64,000 bases of DNA from G963662905 sp963676415 (GCA_963676415.1 OY781097.1:620001-684000); one strand, 5' to 3'; counted from the first letter of the stretch, positions 27,201 to 35,851 are shown. Numbers and translations: made by a program. Notes: generated by a model not told the origin, from the letters alone.

Positions 27201-28484
27201 AAAAGGCATCAGGTCATGGAATATATCCCGGTTGTAATTATTCTTGTTCAAAAAGCGCTGCAAAAGCTGCCGGCTGTTGATAATGGATGTTTTGGTTTCC
27301 CTTCGTGATCCGGTAAGGGTTTGTTTCAGCGCAAACTTTCCACGCACACTGTTCAGAAAACCCGACACCATTCCGGAAAGGTTTATCAGCAGATGGCGCT
27401 CTTCCTTGAGAAAAGGGCCTTCATCCGCTTCGGGCTGCCGTTTCAGATAAAATATTTCAATGCTTCCGTGTTCATCATCAATAGTATCAAATTCCTGAAT
27501 CTGAACCCAGGGACTGGTTTGAAAAGTATCTGAAGTGTATTCATTTTCGGCATATGTTATTCTTGCACAGCACACTTCGGGATATTGCCAGGCTGAGGGC
27601 AAGACATTACAAATATGCGTCAGCGTTTCTTCTATTGGTTTTTTCTCTTTAAGTATTCGGGTTGTTTGGTTGATGGCAGCAAGTTCTTTGAGGCGCTCGC
27701 GTGAAATATACTTATCTTTTGTAGCAACAAGGCTGTTGAGATAACCCGAAATAATCCCGGAAAGGTTGCTGATCAAATCACGCTCTTCTTTCAGGAAAGG
27801 CCCTTCGTGCATTTCAGGGAATTCCTCCCGGTAAAAAACCTGTATCAATCCTTTTTTGTTCTCAATTGTTTCAAAAGCCTCTTCCTGAACCCATTCCGTT
27901 TCGCTAAACCGATCGCTGGCAAAAACAGCATCATCATAAACAATACGCGCGCAGGTAGCATCCGGATATTGCCACGCCTGAGGCAGGATTGAGACAATAT
28001 TACGCAAAGTATCGGGCATAGACCGGCCCTCCTTGATTATACGGGTTGTATTGTTGATGGCAGCCAGCTCTTTCAGGCGCTCATTGGATGCAAATTTCTC
28101 ATCACGTGCAATTTGGGCATTTAAATAAGCATGCAAAAGGTTATTGACACTCTGGATAAGTTCCAACTCTGCACTTGCAAAACCCTGATCGCCGGCCACA
28201 TGCTGCTTGTCGGAAAAAAACACCTCAATACGCCCGGTTTCATGGTTAATGGTTTCAAAAGTTTCTTCAAGTTTTACTGGTGTTTCAATAAAATTGCGGC
28301 TCAGATAAACTTTTCCTCCAAACGAAAGCCGCACATAGCTTTGCTCCGGATCGGCAAATCCTTCGGTGAGGACTCCAGTGAAATTATAGAGTGTTTCCTT
28401 TACGGCTTTTCCTTCGCGCAATAAACTGGATATTTTGTTGATACAGGCCAGTTCTTTGAGTCGTCCATTATTGTTGTTCGTCAT
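24294..28484 (-). CDS. 1396-aa multidomain protein: three GAF-like modules, receiver-like region, PEP-synthase-type ATP-binding domain
   Basis: Residues 1 to about 385 hold three tandem modules of about 130 aa, each starting RLKELAxIN and containing a WxQ/ExFxTI..xxGxIxVFY segment, which look like divergent GAF-type sensor domains. Residues about 415-720 resemble two receiver-like folds (REILLVANLYDAYS..FDMVILMGG; ILMASNYEEAMEVF..LCLISDVKF). Residues about 840-1396 resemble the N-terminal ATP-binding region of PEP synthase/pyruvate phosphate dikinase: GGSFGGKGRGVAFIN, LAIRSSGLFEDSQMQPFAGIFETY and LLQIKPLIG. The swivelling phosphohistidine and PEP/pyruvate domains are not seen, so it is unlikely to be a true PEP synthase. 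No signal peptide or membrane span. It diverges from the regulator at 28640. Confidence 0.75.
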   Translation of the reverse strand: MTNNNNGRLKELACINKISSLLREGKAVKETLYNFTGVLTEGFADPEQSYVRLSFGGKVYLSRNFIETPVKLEETFETINHETGRIEVFFSDKQHVAGDQGFASAELELIQSVNNLLHAYLNAQIARDEKFASNERLKELAAINNTTRIIKEGRSMPDTLRNIVSILPQAWQYPDATCARIVYDDAVFASDRFSETEWVQEEAFETIENKKGLIQVFYREEFPEMHEGPFLKEERDLISNLSGIISGYLNSLVATKDKYISRERLKELAAINQTTRILKEKKPIEETLTHICNVLPSAWQYPEVCCARITYAENEYTSDTFQTSPWVQIQEFDTIDDEHGSIEIFYLKRQPEADEGPFLKEERHLLINLSGMVSGFLNSVRGKFALKQTLTGSRRETKTSIINSRQLLQRFLNKNNYNRDIFHDLMPFKVREILLVANLYDAYSIEKEGRFSEHILGEYYQLNLSSVPRITGVSSFEEAMEQLDSRHFDMVILMGGNVEGQMVVSNNIRHDYPYIPIYLLLNNNMDALRIEQQQIKMESIDNVFTWNGDPNIFFAIIKQLEDQVNVENDTSVGLVRIILLVEDSAKYYSRYLPLLYSAVMEQTKRLIEDVNTDELFKVLKLRARPKILMASNYEEAMEVFTKYKDYMLCLISDVKFRRKGILDGRAGFELVKEVRGQLKDLPIILQSSDPENSHEAFLLKSSFINKNSDKLVQDIRYFISTYLGFGSFVYKDSRGRPIATARTLREFEKLLRTIPDDSLGYHARRNHFSLWFMARGEIQIARIIYPFRLEDFTSADEIRKFLLNAIQLHRNEQNKGKIINFEESLILDETNIVSLAGGSFGGKGRGVAFINTLIYNIDFQQFLPEINIKAPKTFIIGTDEFESFLLNNKLHQYINDPEVSYEETRKHFIEAELSGRLVSKLKRILRVLNKPLAIRSSGLFEDSQMQPFAGIFETYLIPNKHEDLRKRLDQIMNAIKLVYASVFSPTARDYISAVNYKIEEEKMAVIIQEVVGHQYENVYYPHISGVAQSYNYYPFAHMKPEEGFAVAAVGLGTYVVEGEKAYRFSPKYPTLEINSPQDQFKTSQVEFFAIDLDKKDLNLIDGEDAALKRMDIYDAEVHGTIKHCASVYNADNNAITPGTHKQGPRIINFADILKYNYVPLARTIEVVLDVVKEAMGSPVEIEFAVDLKRDKDYRASFYLLQIKPLIGNATDYNIDPDQLDEDKLMLYTDKGMGNGLIDNLTDVIYVDRNTFNKSATEEIAREVDALNKKMIEEGRKYLLIGPGRWGTRDKFIGIPVNWTQISNARVIVETSLTDFPLDASSGSHFFHNVTSMNVGYLSVNQELEGNFIKWDMFENQELIQQTKYCRHVRFDKNFAVRMDGKKRISVICLGGDEESE

Positions 28485-28639
28485 AGTATTCCCTGTTGGT
28501 TAAAATAAAAGCAGAATTTCCAGAGGAATCCGCCGCTTTTTATATTTTTGTGTCTCTAAACGGATAAAAAAGCTTGAATCCTCACAAAGTTAGAAATTTG
28601 TTTTAAGCTGCAACATCCGAAGCAAAAATCAAGCACGCT

Positions 28640-29284
28640 ATGATTAAGGTAATTATCGTAGATACGCACAAAATTGTTGGCGAAGGAATTGAATGCCTGC
28701 TCAACAGCTCTGAAGAAATCTCTGTAGGCGCACGCTTATCACGGATGGCGGAAGTTGCGCCCATATTGGCAAAGGAAAAATACCATGTGGTGATCATCAA
28801 CATCTACACCCCCGATGATGATGCCATTAATGCCCTGAATACACTTCATAAGCAATTCCCAAACATCAACCTGCTCATCCTTTCCATGCACAGCAATGAG
28901 CATTTTATTTTGAAAACCCTGAAGCTAGGAGCAAAAGGCTACCTCACCAAGGACACCAGCCGCAACGAGATGATTGAAGCCATTCTTACTTTGCGCAATG
29001 GCTATGATTACTATGGGAAATCCATTACCAACGTAATTTTAAAAGGCTACTTTAACAAAACAGCGGAAGAAGAGAAAAACGGGCAAAATCCGCTTTCAGA
29101 ACGGGAAGTTGAAATTTTAAAACTTTTTGGTGAAGGGCTTACAAACCGCGAAATCGCCGATCAGTTGTTTATCAGTGTGCGCACTGTGGAATCGCACAAA
29201 AACAATATCATGAAAAAAATCAACCTGCGCACCACCGTTGATTTGGTGAAATTTGCTATCCGGAATAATTATATTGAAATATAG
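28640..29284 (+). CDS. NarL-type regulator with a pseudo-receiver domain
   Basis: A 214-aa protein: receiver fold (1-120) and LuxR-type helix-turn-helix (about 150-212; PLSEREVEILKLFGEGLTNR, then IADQLFISVRTVESHKNNIM). The phosphoacceptor aspartate is replaced by Asn54 (VVIINIYTPDDDA where the family has DxxMP), and the second acidic pocket residue is Thr9 (VDTHKIV instead of VDDH). The switch Ser (LLILSMHS) and Lys (YLTKDT) are kept. It is thus probably not phosphorylated and may respond by protein contact. A possible -7 box TATTTTTG lies at 28543-28550. It is divergent from the 1396-aa multidomain gene. Confidence 0.9.
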   Translation: MIKVIIVDTHKIVGEGIECLLNSSEEISVGARLSRMAEVAPILAKEKYHVVIINIYTPDDDAINALNTLHKQFPNINLLILSMHSNEHFILKTLKLGAKGYLTKDTSRNEMIEAILTLRNGYDYYGKSITNVILKGYFNKTAEEEKNGQNPLSEREVEILKLFGEGLTNREIADQLFISVRTVESHKNNIMKKINLRTTVDLVKFAIRNNYIEI

Positions 29285-29305
29285 GTGATTTATTTTTAGA
29301 ATATC

Positions 29306-29726
29306 ATTGCGCTGCCGCTGGATTTGCCAAACTCCATATAAGCTGCAGAGCAGCGATAATATTTGTAAAAATTAGAGGGCAAGGGACAATTGAGCTACAG
29401 AGTAGCGGTGAGGATCAGATCAAAACTAATCGGGCTTAACCCTATGGGACTTCTCCTCGCTTACTCGTCGAAATGACGCTCCAATATACAATTTTCGCTA
29501 ATGGGGATTTTGAGCGTCTCAGCGAGAAAACCAAACATCCTGCGCCAGCCCTCAGCGCCTCCGCGCCTCTGCGGTAAAAACAGCCAGCGACAGCCAACCC
29601 CTGCATCTCAGCGGTAATCCTTTTCACCACAAAGACACAAAGACGCAGAGAAACGCTGGTGTGCCTTAAATCTCACAGCAAGAACTCCACGAAACCCCGC
29701 GCCTCGGCGCCTCAGCGGTAAAAACA
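29306..29726 (+). repeat. Long intergenic repeat, copy A
   Basis: Begins near CGCTGCCGCTGGATTTGCC and ends in GCGCCTCAGCGGTAAAAAC. From about 29335 it is almost identical to copy C (from about 32102) over roughly 390 bp. It contains small inverted repeats (GACGCTC ... GAGCGTC) and many degenerate units of the kind CGCCTCAGCGG / CACAAAGACACAAAGACGCA. The open frames inside are not genes. Confidence 0.85.
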
Positions 29727-30325
29727 CGCATACCGGCCTATGCTGAAGAAAAGATATATTACCGGTGCGCTGCACCTGTTTCGCGCTTTTTCAATGCATT
29801 TCTTTAAATATCTCCGCGGCGCTGCCGCTGGATTTGCCAACCTCAATATAAGCTGCAGAGCAGCGACAATATTTATAAAAATTAGAGAGCAAAAGACAAT
29901 TGAGCTACAGCGTAGCGGTGAGGTTGAAATCAAAACTAATCGGGCTTAACCCAATTGGACTTCTCCTCGCTTACTCGTCGAAGTGACGCTCCAACTACAC
30001 AATTTTCGCTAATGGGGATTTTGAGCGTCTCAGCGAGAAAACCAAACATCCTGCGACAGCCCTCAGCGTCTCCGCGCCTCTGCGGTAAAAACAGCCAGCG
30101 ACAGCCAACCCCTGCATCTCAGCGGTAATCCTTTTCACCGCAAAGACACAGAGAAACATTTGTGTGCCTCAAATCCTACAGCAAAAAACTCCGCGAAACT
30201 CCGCGCCTCCGCGTCTCAGCGGTAACGCACACCCCTTCGCGCCCTTTCGCGTTCTTCGTGGATAAAAAACAGCCTGCGCCAGCCAACCTCCGCGCCCTCA
30301 GCGTTCTTCGCGGTTAAAAAAGAGG
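29722..30325 (+). repeat. Long intergenic repeat, copy B
   Basis: Direct neighbour of copy A in the same orientation. It has an extra left part of about 95 bp (ACGCATACCGGCCTATGCTG, then a segment with TTACCGGTGCGCTGCACC) that is shared only with copy D. From about 29818 it follows the same order as copy A with point differences and a small deletion, and continues into further units with CAGCGTTCTTCGCGG. Confidence 0.8.
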
Positions 30326-31163
30326 TTGAGCGGCCTGCGGTGCGCTGTGCTGCGTTGTGGTGAGAGGAGCCGAACCAAGCGGAGCCGAACCAAGCGAAAC
30401 AAAAAACCTCAACGCTCTACGCCGCCGAAGGCGGTCCCTGAGCTTGCCGAAGGGCGCCCTACATTTCTATACACCAAAGCAAAATCAGAGCATAACATCA
30501 AAAAAACACAAATATCATTGAAAACCGATCTAAACCCAAACACAATTTTAATAAAACCTACTCAAAAATGCATAAAAACGTAAAGCACGCTTTTACAATC
30601 ATTTAGCCAATATGGATCAAAAAAAACAACAATCTTTTCTAAAAAAGACAAGGTACTCTTAAAATACAAAACCTTAATACTCTGGTTTACAATGTCTTTA
30701 ACGATAAAATCATGAACAGCATAAGAAAAAAAAAAAAAAAACGCCACAATTCTTGCTTATAAAGAAATAACATAATATATTTGGAGCGTGAACCTGAAAT
30801 TATAAACACCAACAATAATTGGAATGCATAAAGAAAACAATAACATAACCGGAAATATCAAATGAAATCACGCAAAGGAACAAATAAGATTGAAAGCAGA
30901 TAAAAAACAGGATAAACCGCTAAATCACTGTTCCTGCTTGTAGCAAACTAAAATAATTAACCTTTTAACCAAACGAAGTTATGAAAAAGCGCGCCCCATG
31001 AACCCATTGTTGTTTTGGTGCAAATGCAAGAAACATCAAATGGCAAAGAGCCTGATTAAACAAAATAATGAACAACAACAATTAATAGTCATACCTGAAT
31101 TACAACCATGGTAATAAAGACTGTTTTAAGTTGGATTTAATAACACAATAAATATTAAAGCTT
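30326..31163. other. Gene-free AT-rich stretch
   Basis: No gene is supported. The left end holds palindromic motifs common in Bacteroidota spacers: CCGCCGAAGGCGG and CCCTGAGCTTGCCGAAGGG (about 30422-30456). The rest is AT-rich with poly-A tracts (one of about 18 A near 30730). A short start-like segment ATGAAAAAGCGCGCCCCATG at 30981 stops after six codons and may be the remnant of a gene start. Confidence 0.6.
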
Positions 31164-32084
31164 ATGAAAAAATTATTTCCACTCGCACTACTGCTTATTT
31201 GCCTAATACATGCACAAGCACAAGAATTTAATTTTAAAATGTATATTGAAGATGCAGCAGGCAATACGGACAGCATTGAACTTGGCTATGATCCAAATGC
31301 AAGCAATGGCATTGATAGCATTTTTGGTGAAAAGGATATTAAGGACATCCCTTTTTCATTACCTTTGGATGTCAGGCTATGCAACCCCTTTTATGTCGGC
31401 CACAGTTTCACCGGCTGGATTGAAGATGACCCCAGCAACTTCCAAACAAAACGTCAGATATTACCCATTGAGGACTGTAGTTCACTTATTGCACAACAAA
31501 CAATTGTTATGAGAACAGAAAACTGGCCCATAAAAATAAAATGGCCAAAAGCTTTGTTCGATGATAATTGCCGATCAAAAAGCCTGATCAATCATTTGAA
31601 TTTCTCATTTTGGTTTGACTTGGGTACTGAATATTCAAATGGAATACCAGCTTTTGAATCCAACATCTTCCTTGCGGAACAGGATTCCATATTAATTGAT
31701 CAAATACCATATTATGACCAATACATAGACAAACCCACCGACTATTATTTTGATGAAAACCTTAATGATATAAGGGTTTTGTACTTTTCTTTTTATTCCG
31801 AAGAATCTGTCGGCATCAATGCCAAAAACCCAGGTATCAAAAAAGAAATAGCAATTTATCCTAACCCTTGTTCCAACAATATCTGCATAGATATTTCAGG
31901 TACTCACACATCAGCTATAACAAACTGCCACATATACAATAATGCAGGGCAACTGCTTTTGGTGAAAAACAATATCAATAACCATAGCATTATGGACATA
32001 TCTGGCTTATCAAATGGTTTATATTTAATCAGGGTATTTAATAACAACACTGTTTATGAAGAAAAAATATTAATTCAAAATTAA
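31164..32084 (+). CDS. Secreted protein with T9SS C-terminal sorting domain
   Basis: A 306-aa exported protein with signal peptide MKKLFPLALLLICLIHAQAQ. The middle (residues about 20-225) is not recognised and holds four Cys. From about residue 230 there is a type A T9SS sorting domain: IAIYPNPCSNNICIDIS, the typical NPxxN-type opening, a middle CHIYNNAGQLLLVK and the end GLSNGLYLIRVFNNN then a basic tail. The protein would be delivered to the cell surface by the type IX secretion system. It stands alone between copies B and C of the long repeat, so it may be an acquired cargo gene. Confidence 0.82.
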   Translation: MKKLFPLALLLICLIHAQAQEFNFKMYIEDAAGNTDSIELGYDPNASNGIDSIFGEKDIKDIPFSLPLDVRLCNPFYVGHSFTGWIEDDPSNFQTKRQILPIEDCSSLIAQQTIVMRTENWPIKIKWPKALFDDNCRSKSLINHLNFSFWFDLGTEYSNGIPAFESNIFLAEQDSILIDQIPYYDQYIDKPTDYYFDENLNDIRVLYFSFYSEESVGINAKNPGIKKEIAIYPNPCSNNICIDISGTHTSAITNCHIYNNAGQLLLVKNNINNHSIMDISGLSNGLYLIRVFNNNTVYEEKILIQN

Positions 32085-32097
32085 TAGTTTCACATTA

Positions 32098-32570
32098 AAT
32101 TAATATAAGCTGCAGAGCAGCGACAATATTTATAAAAATTAGAGAGCAAAAGACAATTGAGCTACAGCGTAGCCGTGAGGATCAGATCAAAACTAATCGG
32201 GTTTAACCCTATGGGACTTCTCCTCGCTTACTCGTCGAAATGACGCTCCAATATACAATTTTCGCTAATGGGGATTTTGAGCGTCTCAGCGAGAAAACCA
32301 AACATCCTGCGCCAGCCCTCAGCGTCTCCGCGCCTCTGCGGTAAAAACAGCCAGCGACAGCCAACCCCTGCATCTCAGCGGTAACCCTTTTCACCGCAAA
32401 GACACAAAGACGCAGAGAAACGCTGGTGTGCCTTAAATCTCACAGCAAAAACTCCACGAAACCCCGCGCCTCGGCGCCTCAGCGGTAACGCACAAACCTT
32501 CGCGACCATCGCAACCTTCGTGGATAAAAACAGCCTGCGCCAGCCAAGCTTCGCGACTCAGCGGTAAACA
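32098..32570 (+). repeat. Long intergenic repeat, copy C
   Basis: Starts 14 nt after the stop of the T9SS gene with ATATAAGCTGCAGAGCAGCG and runs nearly to the stop of the polyferredoxin gene. It is almost identical to copy A over about 390 bp, in the same orientation, and then carries further units (TTCGTGGATAAAAACAGCCT) shared with copy B. Confidence 0.85.
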
Positions 32571-32573
32571 TCC

Positions 32574-34127
32574 TTAAAAAGGAAAATCTCCCTCAAACTC
32601 ATTCTTTTTGGCTTTTTCGCGTTGAGGTTCATCAGCCACTACATGTACGGGATTTCCTTTCACATAAATGGCTTTATAAGGCTGGGTTGGGCAAGCGTAC
32701 TCACAGGCTCCACAACCAATGCAGATGGATTCATCTACTTCAGGGATTGTCAGCCCGTTTTTGTAAGGAACCATGCGCACGGCTTTGGTTGGGCAATGCT
32801 CCGAGCAGGCTCCGCAATCCGTTCCTTCGGTATTTACGATACAATTGCCTTTCACAAATTCAGCGCGCCCAATTTGCGTACGTTTTTTATCTTCCAGAAG
32901 CAATGGCAAAAGTGCCCCGGTAGGACAAACCGCCGTGCAGCGCACACATTCAAAATTGCAAAATCCCTGATAAAAATCCATACGCACCTGCAAAAAATGC
33001 TGCCAGCCAAATTCATTTTTCGATGGCTGTATCACCCCTGTAGGACAAGCGCTTACACAGAGATGGCATGCCGTACACCGGTTTAAAAACTCCTGAACAT
33101 CCGCCGAGCCGGGCGGCGTTACATACTGCTGGCGTTCTACCGGAACTGTAGCATTATTTGACACAACTTTCCGGGCCAGTGCTCCAACCGGACTTAAAAC
33201 AGCACTTCCGGCCAAAAAGCCCAAAGCCCTGCGCCTCGAAACATCAGCTCCTTTTTGCGCCCCGTCCTTTTCTGCCTTTGATTTGGTTTTCAGGTCAACA
33301 GCATCAAACTTACAGGATGTTAGACAGTTATAGCAAGAAACACATCGCGATGCATCTACTGTATGCTTTTCCAGATCGATGCACTGCGCTTTACAAACAC
33401 GCACGCAAGCCTTGCAATGAGTGCAGGCCACACTATTGATGCGGATTTTATAAACAGAATATTTGGATATCAGGCCGAGAAATGCCCCAAGCGGACAAAC
33501 CGTATTGCAATAAAGACGTCCATGCTGCACACTCAAATACAGGATTAAAAACAAGAAACCCACCGGAATGATATAGAGCGAAAGCTGCATCCAATGAACA
33601 TCCACATGAAATACACTATATATTTCCTGGCTTTGCAAAATCCCAGCCAAAACATTATTCCCAAGGATCAGCAGCGGACGAAAGAGGTCGGTAACAATTC
33701 TCCCGAAGACGCTGTAGGGATCCAGCATATTCAAAATAAGGCTGCTTCCCAGAAGAAGCGTGAGAATTGTAATGACGAGAATTCCGTAGCGCAGCCAATT
33801 GAAGGGTGCATGATATTTAAAACGAATTTTTTTAAACCTTCGCGCCAGGCGCAAAACCACATCCTGAAAAACACCCAAAGGGCACAATGAGGCACAATAT
33901 ACCCGCCCGAAAAAAGATGTAAGCACAATAATAAAAAGAAAACCAAGCGCTGAGAAAGCGAAGGCTTTGGAAAAAAGCAAGAGGGAAGGGACAAACTGCA
34001 ACCAAAGTCCGGCTTTTATGAATTGCGCGGGAAGAAAGCCCAGAAAATCTAAAAAAGCAAGGGCAATCAAAAGCAAGGATGCAATAGCGATTAGCACCCT
34101 TAATGATTTCAGGAATTTGTAGGACAT
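32574..34127 (-). CDS. Membrane-bound polyferredoxin (NapH/NosR-type 4Fe-4S protein)
   Basis: A 517-aa protein with about five N-terminal membrane segments (residues 5 to about 215) and a large iron-sulphur part. Two YCxxxCPLG motifs (RVYCASLCPLGVFQD and RLYCNTVCPLGAFLG) are typical of the Fer4_5 membrane domain. They are followed by CTHCKACVRVCKAQC, CVSCYNCLTSC, CTACHLCVSACPTGV, CNFECVRCTAVCPTGA, a CGACSEHCPTKA group and CIGCGACEYACPTQP: enough ligands for at least four or five clusters. It probably moves electrons between the quinone pool and a partner. It is 3 nt downstream of the DUF362 gene, so the two form an operon. The acceptor is unknown. Confidence 0.88.
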   Translation of the reverse strand: MSYKFLKSLRVLIAIASLLLIALAFLDFLGFLPAQFIKAGLWLQFVPSLLLFSKAFAFSALGFLFIIVLTSFFGRVYCASLCPLGVFQDVVLRLARRFKKIRFKYHAPFNWLRYGILVITILTLLLGSSLILNMLDPYSVFGRIVTDLFRPLLILGNNVLAGILQSQEIYSVFHVDVHWMQLSLYIIPVGFLFLILYLSVQHGRLYCNTVCPLGAFLGLISKYSVYKIRINSVACTHCKACVRVCKAQCIDLEKHTVDASRCVSCYNCLTSCKFDAVDLKTKSKAEKDGAQKGADVSRRRALGFLAGSAVLSPVGALARKVVSNNATVPVERQQYVTPPGSADVQEFLNRCTACHLCVSACPTGVIQPSKNEFGWQHFLQVRMDFYQGFCNFECVRCTAVCPTGALLPLLLEDKKRTQIGRAEFVKGNCIVNTEGTDCGACSEHCPTKAVRMVPYKNGLTIPEVDESICIGCGACEYACPTQPYKAIYVKGNPVHVVADEPQREKAKKNEFEGDFPF

Positions 34128-34130
34128 TGC

Positions 34131-35054
34131 TTAGATTTTAATCCGCCCGATATTTTGGGAATCCAGGTCCATATTACCGATTTTCATCTCATGCGCCTGT
34201 TTGATATAAGGCACATCTGTTGGCTGCATTCCGAAAATTTTGGCAGCTGCGGCATCTGCGGCAACCATATCATCCGACATGACCAGGAATTTCATTTTGG
34301 CCACATCTTCTTCACCCACACCACGGGGTCCGTTTTTCATCAAAACATTATAAGCATCAATGATATTTAGGTCGGGTTTGCGCCAGGTAGAAAAATCAGC
34401 AATACACTGGTGCAGGTCGTTGCGGTGCCAATAGCCGCGATCCCAAACGATTCCCATCAGGTTTTTCATAGCAATGGTGAGTTTGGTGGAACTGTGGTTT
34501 TTCAGGATGGGCACATTTATAAACACATCCGATTCCAAAATCAGCTCGTGCACTTTTGTTTCGGTGAGCCGTTTGCCATTCGGGATTGTGACCGCTTCAT
34601 AATAACCTTCGGTATTTCCAGGAGCGATTTTTCCACCGGCTTCTTTAACGGCGGTTTCGATCATGCTGTTTTTGTAGCATTTGGTCCATTCATCACAGGT
34701 ATGATCAAACACATATACTTCTTTAGCTCCGGCTTCGAGGCAGGATTTGATTACCGCCTTAACCAGAGCGGGATTGGTATTTGCAGCCAAATCGGGGATT
34801 ACGTCCCAGCCAATATTGGGTTTCACAACAACGGTTTGACCTTTGCTCACATAGCGCGACATCCCTCCCATTGCATTAATGGCACGCTGATACATCTGCG
34901 CCGGTTCCCCTCCGGTAACAGCAACCAGATCGTAAGGAACATCAGGCATCATGGCAGTGTTGGCCAAAATGCGGCCATACTTCCCAACCGATAATGCAAT
35001 TCCCGTACAAATTCCTGCTGTTACGCTTTTTTTGATGAAGGATCTTCTGTTCAT
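34131..35054 (-). CDS. DUF362 protein with Tat-type signal
   Basis: A 307-aa protein. The start at 35054 gives MNRRSFIKKSVTAGICTGIALSVG, a twin-arginine-type signal (RRSFIK); the longer frame from 35099 would bury this signal. The body matches DUF362: VVVKPNIGWD, NPALVKAVIKSCLEAGAKEV, DVFINVPILKNHSSTKLTIA and KNLMGIVWDRGYWH. Members are often linked to Fe-S proteins. Here the polyferredoxin follows after 3 nt, suggesting an extracytoplasmic redox pair. No Fe-S motif is seen in this protein. The reaction is unknown. Confidence 0.85.
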   Translation of the reverse strand: MNRRSFIKKSVTAGICTGIALSVGKYGRILANTAMMPDVPYDLVAVTGGEPAQMYQRAINAMGGMSRYVSKGQTVVVKPNIGWDVIPDLAANTNPALVKAVIKSCLEAGAKEVYVFDHTCDEWTKCYKNSMIETAVKEAGGKIAPGNTEGYYEAVTIPNGKRLTETKVHELILESDVFINVPILKNHSSTKLTIAMKNLMGIVWDRGYWHRNDLHQCIADFSTWRKPDLNIIDAYNVLMKNGPRGVGEEDVAKMKFLVMSDDMVAADAAAAKIFGMQPTDVPYIKQAHEMKIGNMDLDSQNIGRIKI

Positions 35055-35162
35055 AAACCTATTTTTAAGTGCTCCGTAAAAGGAAGGTAAAAATAACAAT
35101 AATTCTCAAACGAAAAAATACTGCCCTAATTTTTAGCCTTTTAAAATAATCAGGGCGAAGGC

Positions 35163-35192
35163 TTTGCATGTTTGAAAAACAAACTATATTTG
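35163..35192 (+). promoter_or_regulatory. Promoter of the small membrane protein gene
   Basis: TTTG (35163-35166), 18-nt spacer, TATATTTG (35185-35192): a full match to the Bacteroidota consensus, 23 nt before the ATG at 35216. Confidence 0.65.
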
Positions 35193-35215
35193 TAACTGAA
35201 TAAAATCAAAACATC

Positions 35216-35725
35216 ATGACAAGCATAGCAATCAACAAACGAACTTTCCCGCTTTTTTTCGATATCATTGCAATTGCATTCATTTATCTGGTACCTACGA
35301 TATCGCATGCACTGGCATTTCCATTATACTATTTCGAACCTATGCGCCTGATGGTAATCCTGGCCCTGGTGCATACCAACAGGAGAAATGCCTTTATTTT
35401 AGCTGCGACACTGCCTTTGGTCAGTTTTATGTTTTCGGGCCATCCGGTTTTACTGAAGATGTTCCTTATAACAGGCGAATTAGTGCTCAATGTCGCATTG
35501 TTTTATGTATTTATAAACTTCATAAAAAAGACCTTCCCTGCGGTGATGCTGAGTATTGTTCTGAGCAAAGCGGTTTATTATCTGGCCAAATTCCTGCTCA
35601 TCCAGTGGGCTTTGCTCGATAGTTCCCTCATCTCAACTGCATTGTGGGTTCAGGCAAGTACACTGATTGCTTTTAGCCTTTATGTATATTTCTTCTTTAA
35701 AGAAAATATGGGCAAGACGGAATAA
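35216..35725 (+). CDS. Small integral membrane protein of unknown function
   Basis: A 169-aa protein that is hydrophobic almost throughout, with about five membrane segments (FFDIIAIAFIYLVPTISHAL; YFEPMRLMVILALVHT; AFILAATLPLVSFMF; LVLNVALFYVFINFI; and a C-terminal LIAFSLYVYFFF). There are few charged residues and no known motif. It has a clear promoter and a terminator at 35747, so it is a single-gene transcript. I cannot assign a family. Confidence 0.75.
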   Translation: MTSIAINKRTFPLFFDIIAIAFIYLVPTISHALAFPLYYFEPMRLMVILALVHTNRRNAFILAATLPLVSFMFSGHPVLLKMFLITGELVLNVALFYVFINFIKKTFPAVMLSIVLSKAVYYLAKFLLIQWALLDSSLISTALWVQASTLIAFSLYVYFFFKENMGKTE

Positions 35726-35746
35726 AGGTCTCTGAAAAGATATTTG

Positions 35747-35777
35747 AGCCATCCTGAGGAATTGGGATGGCTTTTTT
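35747..35777 (+). terminator. Rho-independent terminator after 35216-35725
   Basis: Stem AGCCATCC / GGATGGCT with a 10-nt loop followed by six T, 21 nt past the stop codon. Confidence 0.85.
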
Positions 35778-35814
35778 GTGGTGGATGTAACTATGCATGA
35801 CAGTAAATCATTAT

Positions 35815-35834
35815 CCTGTCTGTTGGCAGACAGG
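35815..35834. repeat. Perfect short hairpin
   Basis: CCTGTCTG-TTGG-CAGACAGG is a perfect 8-bp stem with a 4-nt loop just past the 3' end of the response-regulator gene. There is no T tract on the minus side, so it is more like a dispersed palindrome than a terminator. Confidence 0.55.
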
Positions 35835-35851
35835 TGTATCATAATAATAAT

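Noticed and set aside
24294..28484. Annotation as phosphoenolpyruvate synthase
   Set aside because: Only the N-terminal ATP-binding part is similar; the phosphohistidine and PEP/pyruvate domains are missing.
29442..29630. Minus-strand frame of 62 codons in repeat copy A, with a near-identical one at 32209-32394 in copy C
   Set aside because: It is made of low-complexity repeat units; the similarity comes from the DNA repeat, and no protein family fits.
30326..30583. 85-codon frame after repeat copy B
   Set aside because: It consists of palindromic spacer motifs and AT-rich sequence.
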